A stretch of 9,203 nucleotides of DNA from positions 1-9,203 of the forward strand of contig JAFXWR010000036.1 of NCBI GenBank assembly GCA_017542725.1. The letters are read 5' to 3'. The notes under the pieces are model-generated. The model ran no database searches. It was not told the origin of the DNA and saw only the letters and a list, made by a program, of their open reading frames with translations. Source of the DNA: Lachnospiraceae bacterium (GTDB taxonomy: Bacteria > Bacillota_A > Clostridia > Lachnospirales > Lachnospiraceae). Position 1 is the first letter of the stretch; each line of letters starts with the position of its first letter. Shown in pieces: positions 1 through 6,289 of the stretch. Made by a program: the position numbers and the translations under genes.

Positions 1-740
1 ACTTTCTTCATAACATTATCAAATGCGTGAGTCAAATCAAAATAAATCAGTTTATAACCAAAAGGATTAACCAATAGTAATAATAAGCAAATAATACCCA
101 ATATAACTGTCTTTAAGTCACGCCAATACAATAACCAAAAGAGTCCTGTAACACCAAATATCAATATGATACTACCTGAATGAAAATTATTCCATAATAC
201 AACTAATAGGGCTATATACAGACTAAATTTGCGAAAGCTTATAGTGTCTTTACATCTCTTATCTAATAATATCAAAAGCAACATGAAAAAAATCAAACTA
301 ATATCATACGCTTTTGGCTTTACTAGACTATTTACAAACAAATAAGTTACTACAACAATACTAAAAAAGGCAGAAACATCAATATCGTCAACACTCTTAA
401 AAAACTGTGTCACAAACATATAGGTCACTATGCCTAAACTTAGTTCTATCAACAACTTAATTGCTATGATACCACCTGTTTCACCAAACAGTACAGTTGC
501 TATATAAAAGAAAACATTAGTCAACCACTCATGGTCGTAATAAACGTCTATTCCTTGTGTACCCCACACTAAATGTCTTAAACCATTGAAATCATGTTCT
601 GTTACTATATACTTACCCAATCGACTCTGCCAAACAAAGTCCCAATCAGATAAACCCATTATTGTACTCATTAAAAATATACATACTATACTTATTAAGA
701 ACAAAATGTTTTTATTCCTCAACAGTTTATTAACATTCAT
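1..740 (-). CDS. Multi-pass membrane protein, GT-C glycosyltransferase-like, second tandem copy (3' end outside window)
   Basis: This reading frame stays open from its ATG (738-740) to the window edge, about 246 codons, so the C-terminus is missing. The product is very hydrophobic with several membrane segments. Its first outer loop carries DWDFVWQS, then LGKYIVT, LVWGT and DHEWLTN. This layout is known from bacterial GT-C-like membrane proteins related to dolichyl-phosphate-mannose mannosyltransferases, where acidic residues in the first loop are functionally important. It is clearly paralogous to the gene just upstream (740-2224), sharing the DHEWLTNVFFY, KPKAYD, LWNN.HSGS and NPFGYKLI blocks in the same order. 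GAAGGAAG lies 7 bases before the ATG, and the ATG shares one base with the upstream stop (TGATG), so it is probably translated by coupling. The donor, acceptor and glycosyltransferase activity itself are not shown by the sequence. Confidence 0.75.
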   Translation of the reverse strand, partial: MNVNKLLRNKNILFLISIVCIFLMSTIMGLSDWDFVWQSRLGKYIVTEHDFNGLRHLVWGTQGIDVYYDHEWLTNVFFYIATVLFGETGGIIAIKLLIELSLGIVTYMFVTQFFKSVDDIDVSAFFSIVVVTYLFVNSLVKPKAYDISLIFFMLLLILLDKRCKDTISFRKFSLYIALLVVLWNNFHSGSIILIFGVTGLFWLLYWRDLKTVILGIICLLLLLVNPFGYKLIYFDLTHAFDNVMKK

Positions 741-2224
741 CACTTAACTTCCTTCTTCACAAAATAGGCTAATCTACCGTCATCATACTTACACTCATAA
801 TCAGAATTGTCTTTTAAATAAGCATACAAATTTGTATCTCTCATTACAGGATAATCAAAAGCTAATCGGCTTTTTTCAATAAGTAAAAACTTATCTAAAC
901 CATATTTTTCTATAACTTCTTCAATATCCTTTGGACTACCGTATTCCATACAGTAAGCATCCCAACTACGCTCCTTGACATAAGGAAAAGCACCAATTAA
1001 AAACGATTTATATTCTAAGCCATCAATAAACACATGACCATCATAAAAACCCTCTGTATTCTCTTCCAAATCCGCTTTCAACATATCCCTTAATTCATCA
1101 GTATAAATATATTGCATGGTATATTGCTTATCAAAATCCGCATACGTCATCCATACCAACATATTTATCCATATAGAAATAAAAGTGATTACTAACGTTG
1201 GCGCAAACAAACTCTTTATAGGCCACTTTTTCAAATCCTCATACTGACCTAATACAAATGTAATCAAAGCAATAGGGTACATATATAAAAAGTGCCTTCT
1301 TGAATTTACTGCAAGCAAGAAAAACAATATGTACATTGCAAAGTATACCCAATTCTCTTGCTTTCTATCCATGTGCATAATATGTATAAAAGCAATAATC
1401 AACAATAATGCAAATACCTTACCGCCATAAGTAGCAAGTGACAAGCCAGCCCATTCTGAAATCAAAAATTTCATCATATCATCTGAGAAATGAGAGACAT
1501 CAAAAGCTATTAGCTTATATCCAAATGGATTTATTAACAAAGAGCCTAAGACACCTATTCCTAATAATAATGTCTTAACATCTCTGAACCAAAATAGCCA
1601 ATACAAACCGCAAATAACAAATACTAGAATAACACTTCCTGAGTGCATATTGTTCCATAAAATAGTAATAAGTAAAATATCAATCGCAAAACGTTTAAAT
1701 GTCTTTTCATTTGCTCTATATTTTTCAATGCTTATTATCAAGAGCATAGTAAAAAGTACACTAAAGTCATAAGCCTTTGGTTTAAGTAACATCATGCTAA
1801 AACAGTACATAGATACCATACAAGCTAGATATGTAAACCAACTCATTTTAGAAAAATCTTTAATGAAATACTTTACAAAATAAAAGGTTACAAAAACAAA
1901 TAAAGACTCCAATACTAACTTAATAGCTACTACGCCACCAAATGTACCGAAAGTACTCTTACATAAATAAAAGAATACATTAGTTAGCCATTCATGGTCT
2001 ACGTAATGTCCTAATCCTTTTGTACCCCAAATTAAATCTCCTAAAGAATCAAACCTACCATGCGTAACTATCTCCTTACCCAAATAGGATTGCCAATAAT
2101 AATCCCAATCACCAAGACCAACAACGGTACTTATAATAAACATAAATAAAACGCTGATAAAAAACATATACTCTTTATTAGCAGTAAATTCTTTTAATTT
2201 TGCATTAATATTCTTCATTCCCAT
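740..2224 (-). CDS. Multi-pass membrane protein, GT-C glycosyltransferase-like, first tandem copy
   Basis: This is a full-length integral membrane protein of about 494 residues. A first membrane helix (about 20-37) is followed by an outer loop with D-W-D (40-42) and DHEWLTN (77-83). Many further helices reach about residue 362, and a soluble C-terminal domain of about 130 residues begins with VFIDG (399-403). This architecture, including the VFIDG element and a Trp/Asp-rich tail, resembles bacterial membrane proteins of the GT-C/mannosyltransferase superfamily. These move sugars from a lipid carrier to an acceptor on the outer face. I chose the ATG at 2222-2224. It makes a one-base TGATG overlap with the upstream stop and has AGGA 6 bases ahead. 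A GTG one codon earlier and an ATG two codons later are also possible. A surface-modifying or superinfection-exclusion role would fit a phage but is inference. Confidence 0.75.
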   Translation of the reverse strand: MGMKNINAKLKEFTANKEYMFFISVLFMFIISTVVGLGDWDYYWQSYLGKEIVTHGRFDSLGDLIWGTKGLGHYVDHEWLTNVFFYLCKSTFGTFGGVVAIKLVLESLFVFVTFYFVKYFIKDFSKMSWFTYLACMVSMYCFSMMLLKPKAYDFSVLFTMLLIISIEKYRANEKTFKRFAIDILLITILWNNMHSGSVILVFVICGLYWLFWFRDVKTLLLGIGVLGSLLINPFGYKLIAFDVSHFSDDMMKFLISEWAGLSLATYGGKVFALLLIIAFIHIMHMDRKQENWVYFAMYILFFLLAVNSRRHFLYMYPIALITFVLGQYEDLKKWPIKSLFAPTLVITFISIWINMLVWMTYADFDKQYTMQYIYTDELRDMLKADLEENTEGFYDGHVFIDGLEYKSFLIGAFPYVKERSWDAYCMEYGSPKDIEEVIEKYGLDKFLLIEKSRLAFDYPVMRDTNLYAYLKDNSDYECKYDDGRLAYFVKKEVK

Positions 2225-4020
2225 CACCTATCCTGTAAGAAGCCAAATTTACTTACATCTGCTCTTAATGAATCAACGTATTTTGTATAAAGTCTGTCAT
2301 AATTAGTCTTAAATATCATATCTGACTGTCCAAATACAGATTTTATCTGTGAAAAGCCTGCATTCCAAGCATCTGTATCTTCTGCATATCTCACAAGTTT
2401 ACGTTGGTCTAAAGTACGTTGTACAAAATCCAAACAAAACTCATATAACTGTGCAGTTTCAGTAGTCCACTCAGTACGTGCCATCTGTAATTGCTTAATG
2501 ACAAAATCATTAGATGGTGTATCTTCTAACTGTTTTGTAATCAAACTATCCGTAGTTGCCATTTCAATAAGTTCTTTATCCACAAAGAATAACTTATTAT
2601 CAATAGTAGTGTTCACACCGTCCCACTGTACATTTCTCAAACAAGAAAACATAGACTTATTATCTAATAAGAACAACAATACAGCATTTTTACACCACTT
2701 ATCATAGCCCTCTACCTTTACATTAGGGGCTGAAATACTTAGCTTATTATTATTCCATGTAGGTGTTACTAATACAGAAAAAGCAAAATAAGCTACACAT
2801 CTCCAAAAGTTTTCCTCTGTTATATTTACATACAATTTACTTGAAGGCGTACCTGATAATAACAAGATATTCTTTATATCTTGCATAGTCTTTGTTACTG
2901 TCATAGTACCCAATGCGTTTTCTGCTATTTTGTTACTAAACTTAGCAGTCTTATTAAACTTTTCACCTCCTTTAAATGTCGCATAATTCAACATAATGGG
3001 AGCCTGTTTATAAAATAAAACATCATTAGGTTGCAACCAATCATATACAGATACCCTATTTTCCTCAAACAGAATATCCTCGCCATCCTCTACCTTTGTC
3101 TTACTAATTAAACGCTTCTTTGTAAGTAAGATAGGTTTATTCTCTGCAATACCTTCACTTGACCATAAACTAAAGTGCAAAGATTCTACACCATTTATGG
3201 TGCTATTAAAGTCTTTTAATGAGAAACAAAAACCTTCCTTAAAATTAAAAGTATCTCTAAAATATTTCAAGAAAACATTATTAGTATTATCAGTATATAA
3301 TGCGGTGTCCCCAAAGAAACCTACATAACAATTTGTAAGATTATACTGTTCTACAAATTTAACCATTTTATACAAATACTGATAATGTATATTCAAGTTC
3401 TGTGTAGTAAATCCATCAGCATACATTAAATCACTAACATCTGTTTTTAAATCTTCTTTTTTCACAGGAAGATTACACAACAATACTAATGGCTTATCAT
3501 GTTTGATAGTATCCTGTAATTTCTCAGGTAATTTATCAAAGTCAAAATCATTAACAAAGTCAAACTTAAAATAAGTAATACCCTTTTTAACCTTACGTGA
3601 AGCTACTACTTGAGCATTACCATGTGATAAAAATACATTCTGTGTATCCAGTTTACTACCTGAAAATAATGTGTCAGAAAGACTATGAATATCCCAAAAG
3701 ACAGTTGAACCTATATCAAGATATTTTGACACGCTCTTAATGACTTCTTTACCCCATACTGGCTCTACGCTATACTCTTGTACATTACTTACATAGGTCT
3801 CTATAAAGTAGGTACTCATAGTATCTTGTGCGCTCTCTACATCATCAAGAGTATAAGAATTCGTAATTACTCTCTCAAGCAATTTATGACGCAACCAATC
3901 ATCTCCTGTTTGGCTTGTTATATCGGTTGCGACTACCTCTCTTAGATTGTTATAGAAGTCTAAACAAGTTTTGCCTGTAACCTTAATATAGTAACGAATT
4001 GCTAATTTTAATAATTCCAT
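2224..4020 (-). CDS. Degenerate N6-adenine DNA methyltransferase-like protein, probably catalytically dead
   Basis: The 598-residue protein follows the order of large phage- and element-borne adenine methyltransferases. It has a hydrophobic strand ending in Asp (VFWD, 107-110), FKFDFVND (151-158), the strand KPLVLLCNLPV (176-186), an NLT-type helix and strand (227-236), GFCFSLKDF (263-271), a TWNN segment (421-424) and a C-terminal AWNAGFSQIK (551-560). In active relatives the first motif is a Gly-rich AdoMet loop and the fourth is NPPY or NPPF. Here they read DIHSLSDTL and NLPV, so the AdoMet glycines and the catalytic Pro/aromatic pair are missing. The fold is therefore probably retained without methylation, perhaps for DNA binding. 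The ATG at 4020 has GGAG close upstream. The stop TGA shares a base with the ATG of the membrane protein gene. The family call rests on motif order, so an unrelated protein cannot be excluded. Confidence 0.6.
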   Translation of the reverse strand: MELLKLAIRYYIKVTGKTCLDFYNNLREVVATDITSQTGDDWLRHKLLERVITNSYTLDDVESAQDTMSTYFIETYVSNVQEYSVEPVWGKEVIKSVSKYLDIGSTVFWDIHSLSDTLFSGSKLDTQNVFLSHGNAQVVASRKVKKGITYFKFDFVNDFDFDKLPEKLQDTIKHDKPLVLLCNLPVKKEDLKTDVSDLMYADGFTTQNLNIHYQYLYKMVKFVEQYNLTNCYVGFFGDTALYTDNTNNVFLKYFRDTFNFKEGFCFSLKDFNSTINGVESLHFSLWSSEGIAENKPILLTKKRLISKTKVEDGEDILFEENRVSVYDWLQPNDVLFYKQAPIMLNYATFKGGEKFNKTAKFSNKIAENALGTMTVTKTMQDIKNILLLSGTPSSKLYVNITEENFWRCVAYFAFSVLVTPTWNNNKLSISAPNVKVEGYDKWCKNAVLLFLLDNKSMFSCLRNVQWDGVNTTIDNKLFFVDKELIEMATTDSLITKQLEDTPSNDFVIKQLQMARTEWTTETAQLYEFCLDFVQRTLDQRKLVRYAEDTDAWNAGFSQIKSVFGQSDMIFKTNYDRLYTKYVDSLRADVSKFGFLQDR

Positions 4021-4054
4021 ATTCTCCGTACCTCAACTATTTTGTAAATACTAC

Positions 4055-4342
4055 TTAAATAATACTGAATAAAGTTATTATCACAAAGAAAATAGCATAT
4101 TTCTTTGTATGGTCTCGCATCTTAAACTTATCATTCTTATCCGTTAACACCAATAACCCTAATATTATACCAAATACTGCAAAAATCAAACCCCATTTGC
4201 ATACACACTAATGTATATAAAAGGCAAATACGTTACTATTGCCCCATAAGGAAAAACTCAATAATGGTATAAGTTCATAAAACCCTAAACATTGTATTGC
4301 TAACAGAATACTTGATATTAGTATAATTGCTGCATAAAACAT
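4055..4342 (-). pseudogene. Small membrane protein gene interrupted by one in-frame TAG
   Basis: From ATG 4340-4342 the frame encodes 44 residues with hydrophobic stretches (FYAAIILISSILLAI and a second one) and meets TAG at 4208-4210. It then continues in the same frame for 50 codons, with two further strong membrane segments (WGLIFAVFGIILGLLVL and YAIFFVIITLFSII) separated by a charged loop, to TAA at 4055-4057. Read through, this gives a coherent membrane protein of about 95 residues. It fills the gap between the ligase-like gene and the methyltransferase-like gene, which otherwise has no gene. GAAAGG precedes the ATG by about 12 bases, a little far for a ribosome site. It could be a nonsense-inactivated gene, a suppressed amber codon, a reassigned TAG, or a sequence error. 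No function is recognised. Confidence 0.55.
4208..4342 (-). CDS. 44-residue hydrophobic peptide, N-terminal part before the TAG
   Basis: If TAG terminates normally, this is the only product made from the interrupted frame. It starts at ATG 4340-4342 and ends in ...FAFYIH before TAG. It would have one clear membrane helix (about residues 3-18) and a second, weaker hydrophobic region (about 25-43). It follows the ligase-like gene by 18 bases in the same frame as that gene's TAA. No family is recognised. Confidence 0.35.
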   Translation of the reverse strand: MFYAAIILISSILLAIQCLGFYELIPLLSFSLWGNSNVFAFYIH

Positions 4343-4360
4343 AATTACATTTTGCCTTTC

Positions 4361-4981
4361 TTATAATATGTTCACGTAGTTCAAACCCTCTAATAGTTCA
4401 TTCTTATACGTCAACAAGGTTTCATAAACCTTTACCATATCCACAGTAATAGTATTACTATTCTCTTTTAATAACAACTGCAAATAAGCAATACCCTTAG
4501 ATTCTAGCTTTTCATAAAACACATTTAAATCAGAACAATCTTTAAATAAAGGTTTTACCATTAAAGACATATTAGGTAGATGTGCAACCTTAACATATTC
4601 ATAATTAGTAAATAACTTATTCTGTTTTAAAGTACTAGATAAAGCCTTACTTAATATGTCACTTACACCTGTACTAAACACAGGCTCTTGCGAGAAGTCA
4701 TATAAAAAAATCTCAAAAACATTTGTAATCTTATGGTCTATTACAAATTCATGTACCTGTGATTCTGTAATATAAGTTACCCCTATATCCTCTAACAACT
4801 GATGTATTCGATAACTGACTTTACTTGGACAAAAAGGATTACTACATTGTAACTCTGTCAATAGCTCAGTCATCACCATTGGAGAATTACAACCTTGTTC
4901 ATCACATTCTTTGGGTAATATATCATAAAAACCCATTGGTATATTCTCATTTATATTTTCTACAAAATCAGATACTATCAT
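4361..4981 (-). CDS. Stand-alone zinc-finger and helix-hairpin-helix protein resembling the C-terminal part of NAD-dependent DNA ligase
   Basis: The 206-residue protein has C26, C31, C46 and C51 in a C-x4-C-x14-C-x4-C arrangement. The second pair reads QCSNPFCPSK and is followed by RIHQLLEDIGV and ITESQVHEF. The zinc finger of bacterial LigA has nearly the same layout (C-x2-C-x14-C-x5-C with a C-NP-CP signature) and is likewise followed by helix-hairpin-helix repeats, here in a weak form over about residues 62-145. The nucleotide-binding (KxDG) and OB domains are absent, so the protein cannot seal nicks alone. It may be the separate DNA-binding subunit of a split ligase encoded elsewhere, or a repurposed DNA binder. 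AAGG lies 6 bases before the ATG. It is the first gene of block C, downstream of a candidate promoter and operator. The ligase-like assignment is fairly sure and its role is not. Confidence 0.6.
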   Translation of the reverse strand: MIVSDFVENINENIPMGFYDILPKECDEQGCNSPMVMTELLTELQCSNPFCPSKVSYRIHQLLEDIGVTYITESQVHEFVIDHKITNVFEIFLYDFSQEPVFSTGVSDILSKALSSTLKQNKLFTNYEYVKVAHLPNMSLMVKPLFKDCSDLNVFYEKLESKGIAYLQLLLKENSNTITVDMVKVYETLLTYKNELLEGLNYVNIL

Positions 4982-5019
4982 AATCTACCTTGTCTTTCAA
5001 AAGTACATAAACTATTTCA

Positions 5020-5039
5020 TGATACATATTAGTGTATCA
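5020..5039. repeat. Perfect inverted repeat, 7-base arms, 6-base centre (candidate operator)
   Basis: TGATACA (5020-5026) and TGTATCA (5033-5039) are exact complements around TATTAG. There is no U-tract, so it does not look like a terminator. It covers the proposed -10 region of the promoter upstream of the ligase-like gene, which is the position of a repressor operator. Confidence 0.5.
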
Positions 5040-5058
5040 CAAAACCCTTTATTTGCAA
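5031..5058 (-). promoter_or_regulatory. Candidate extended -10 promoter for the ligase-like gene and block C
   Basis: On the minus strand TTGCAA (5058-5053) is followed after 16 bases by TACACT (5036-5031), preceded by TGA, giving an extended -10. Transcription would start near 5024 with a leader of about 43 bases before the ATG at 4981. The HU terminator lies just upstream, so a new promoter is expected here. The hexamers are only moderate matches. Confidence 0.4.
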
Positions 5059-5092
5059 AGTCTTTATTTTAAAAGACTTGGAAATTTAACAT

Positions 5093-5119
5093 AAAAAAAG
5101 GACTTGCCTATGCAAGTCC
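5093..5119 (-). terminator. Intrinsic terminator of the HU gene
   Basis: On the minus strand GGACTTGC pairs perfectly with GCAAGTCC around a 4-base loop (arms 5112-5119 and 5100-5107) and is followed by seven T's (5099-5093). It lies about 35 bases beyond the HU stop codon and separates HU from block C. Confidence 0.9.
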
Positions 5120-5152
5120 CTTCCTTAGTCATATAGACATTGAACTCTTAAA

Positions 5153-5428
5153 TTACTTATTAACAGCTTCCTTAAGAGCCTTACCAGCCTTAAACTTAGG
5201 TGCCTTTGAAGCAGGAATCTTAACTGATGCACCAGTCTGAGGGTTACGTCCTGTTCTAGCTGCTCTCTTAGCTACGTCAAAAGAACCGAAGCCTACGAGC
5301 TGAACCTTCTCACCCTTCTTAAGTGCATCTGTGATTGCTCCTGTAGTAGCATCAAGAGTTGCTGCTGCTGTCTTCTTAGAAACACCTGCTGTTGTTGCAA
5401 TTGCTGCAATAAGTTCTGCCTTTGTCAT
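5153..5428 (-). CDS. hup: HU-family nucleoid-associated DNA-binding protein
   Basis: The 91-residue protein has the full length of HU. It has an N-terminal helical dimerisation half (1-40), then KVQLVGFGSF (41-50), the DNA-gripping arm with RNPQTG (61-66) carrying the intercalating proline at 63, and the terminal IPASKAPKFKAGK block (71-83). HU binds and bends double-stranded DNA as a dimer without strong sequence preference. The gene has GGAGG 9 bases before its ATG, its own promoter about 100 bases upstream and its own terminator, so it is a single-gene unit. It is visibly richer in G+C than its neighbours, partly because it is rich in Ala and Lys. This fits high expression or recent acquisition from a bacterial chromosome. 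IHF is less likely because the arm sequence and length are HU-like. A chromosomal or a phage copy would look the same. Confidence 0.97.
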   Translation of the reverse strand: MTKAELIAAIATTAGVSKKTAAATLDATTGAITDALKKGEKVQLVGFGSFDVAKRAARTGRNPQTGASVKIPASKAPKFKAGKALKEAVNK

Positions 5429-5536
5429 CTTTAAATTCCTCCATAAATATAATGTTTTTGTACCTCATTAGATTAGAATTAACCCAAATTAGTAACAACT
5501 ATACGTTTCAGCCGTTTTATTAACGACCCTACGAAT

Positions 5537-5565
5537 AATATAAACTACAAACACAATAATGTCAA
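5537..5565 (-). promoter_or_regulatory. Near-consensus sigma-70-type promoter of the HU gene
   Basis: On the minus strand the -35 box TTGACA (5565-5560) is a perfect match. It is separated by exactly 17 bases from TATATT (5542-5537), a 5/6 match to TATAAT. Transcription would begin near 5530, giving a leader of about 100 bases before the HU start at 5428. It is the strongest promoter match I see in the window and predicts high expression by host RNA polymerase. Confidence 0.85.
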
Positions 5566-5590
5566 GCATTTTCATAAAAATTTTTTAGTA

Positions 5591-5631
5591 TCAAGGGTTT
5601 GCTCGCAAGTCTTTTATTTTCAAGGGTTTGC
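5591..5631. repeat. Two identical 12-base direct repeats upstream of the HU promoter
   Basis: TCAAGGGTTTGC occurs at 5591-5602 and again at 5620-5631, 29 bases apart. This places both repeats about 25 and 55 bases upstream of the HU -35 box. The spacing is close to three helical turns, so a bound dimer could contact both on one face. They may be binding sites for a regulator. Confidence 0.5.
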
Positions 5632-5654
5632 AAAGTTCAGCTTGACGAATTTTG

Positions 5655-5704
5655 AAAAAAACTCAAAAAAATTTTTAAAATTTTTTCCTTATTTTGGAAA
5701 AAAA
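5655..5704. promoter_or_regulatory. A/T-tract block, probable intrinsically curved DNA
   Basis: Runs of A at 5655-5661 and 5665-5671 are centred about 10 bases apart and are followed by runs at 5672-5676 (T), 5677-5680 (A), 5681-5686 (T) and 5698-5704 (A). Tracts repeated at about the helical period bend DNA. TTTTTTCC and GGAAAAAA (5681-5688 and 5696-5703) can also form a weak hairpin. The block lies between the block A terminator and the HU promoter. No gene is visible from 5571 to 5730. Confidence 0.4.
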
Positions 5705-5729
5705 TCTGGTACTTTTACCCTCTTGACAC

Positions 5730-5754
5730 AAAAAGGTTGTACTTTCGTACAACC
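5730..5754 (-). terminator. Intrinsic terminator closing block A
   Basis: On the minus strand GGTTGTAC (5754-5747), the tetraloop GAAA and GTACAACC (5742-5735) form a perfect 8-pair stem, followed by TTTTT and G. It lies 11 bases beyond the stop of the 53-residue gene and insulates the HU unit from upstream transcription. Confidence 0.9.
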
Positions 5755-5765
5755 CTCTGTTTTAA

Positions 5766-5927
5766 TTATGTATTTGGAATCTCTTGCTTTAGCAGTCTAT
5801 TTAACTCTCTTTTCTTCCCTAAAGGCGTAAAAGAGTCATAATTAGGGCATTGTCTAGCTAAATTAGTTATAATAACTGCTTTCTCAAATTCATCCTTACA
5901 TTGGTCTAAATACTCTTTATAAGTCAT
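5766..5927 (-). CDS. Small protein of unknown function, 53 residues
   Basis: ATG at 5925-5927 is preceded by AGAGGA about 7 bases upstream, and the frame runs to TAA at 5766-5768. The product starts MTYKEYLDQCKDEF and ends in a basic helix-prone tail (PLGKKRELNRLLKQEI). It is probably all helical, soluble and charged. It has two Cys (10 and 27) with no metal-site spacing. It is the last gene of block A, 54 bases after the 71-residue gene and directly before a terminator. The good ribosome site and operon position support it as a real gene. No family is recognised. Confidence 0.65.
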   Translation of the reverse strand: MTYKEYLDQCKDEFEKAVIITNLARQCPNYDSFTPLGKKRELNRLLKQEIPNT

Positions 5928-5981
5928 ATTCTATTCCTCTAAATGCAATGTAATATATACTTGCATCATTACGTTGTTCAA

Positions 5982-6197
5982 TTAAGAGGCTACTTTAAAC
6001 GCCCAAGTAACACCGTTCTTAGGTTCTATTGGTACATGCTCAACCAGTCCATTATCATATAAATCATCTAATACATATAAGATAGCTTCTCGATTATCAA
6101 TACCCTCTTTTGCCAAGCGTAAACACAAATCAAGTAAACAAAATGGCTCTGTCTGTTTCATAATAAGACCACGAATTACCGTATACTTATTAGGCAT
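5982..6197 (-). CDS. Small winged-helix-like protein, 71 residues
   Basis: The product has two amphipathic helices (about residues 19-31 and 35-49) linked by a turn at EGIDNREA. They are followed by GLVEHV and VTWAFKV, which could form the two strands of a wing. This pattern is common in small winged-helix DNA-binding or adaptor proteins, but no diagnostic motif is present and the call rests on predicted shape. ATG 6197 is preceded by GAGG at 8 bases and has a further AAGGAA directly before it. A second ATG at codon 13 lacks a comparable site. It follows the frameshifted gene by about 90 bases that contain no other gene, and precedes the 53-residue gene in the same unit. Confidence 0.7.
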   Translation of the reverse strand: MPNKYTVIRGLIMKQTEPFCLLDLCLRLAKEGIDNREAILYVLDDLYDNGLVEHVPIEPKNGVTWAFKVAS

Positions 6198-6289
6198 TTC
6201 CTTTTCCTCTTTCTTTATTAAATTGCTAAATTATTAGTTTCAAACTACTCTATTATTGTTACATAAATGAGGTCATTTTTCTATAGGCA
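6198..6289. other. Gap with no gene seen
   Basis: This 92-base AT-rich spacer lies between the frameshifted gene and the 71-residue gene. It holds only very short frames. TTGAAA and TAATAA spaced 17 bases apart on the minus strand could form a weak promoter, but in sequence this AT-rich that can arise by chance. Confidence 0.3.

Noticed and set aside
2498..2707. Plus-strand frame of 69 codons
   Set aside because: It is fully antisense to the methyltransferase-like gene and has no start signals.
4196..4220. Sequence around the TAG resembling the inverted repeat at 5020
   Set aside because: It shares only short pieces such as ACACTAAT and GTAT with shifted spacing, is not a palindrome, and lies inside a coding frame.
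4970..5026. 18-codon frame overlapping the start of the ligase-like gene
   Set aside because: It is very short with no ribosome site and no recognisable leader-peptide features.
5642..5830. Plus-strand frame of 62 codons
   Set aside because: It lies across the A/T-tract block, the terminator hairpin and the antisense of the 53-residue gene. It has a low-complexity Lys/Phe start and no ribosome site.
5943..5966. Inverted repeat ATGCAA...TTGCAT between two small genes
   Set aside because: The arms are only 6 bases with a 12-base AT-rich centre and no T-tract, so it is neither a convincing terminator nor an operator.
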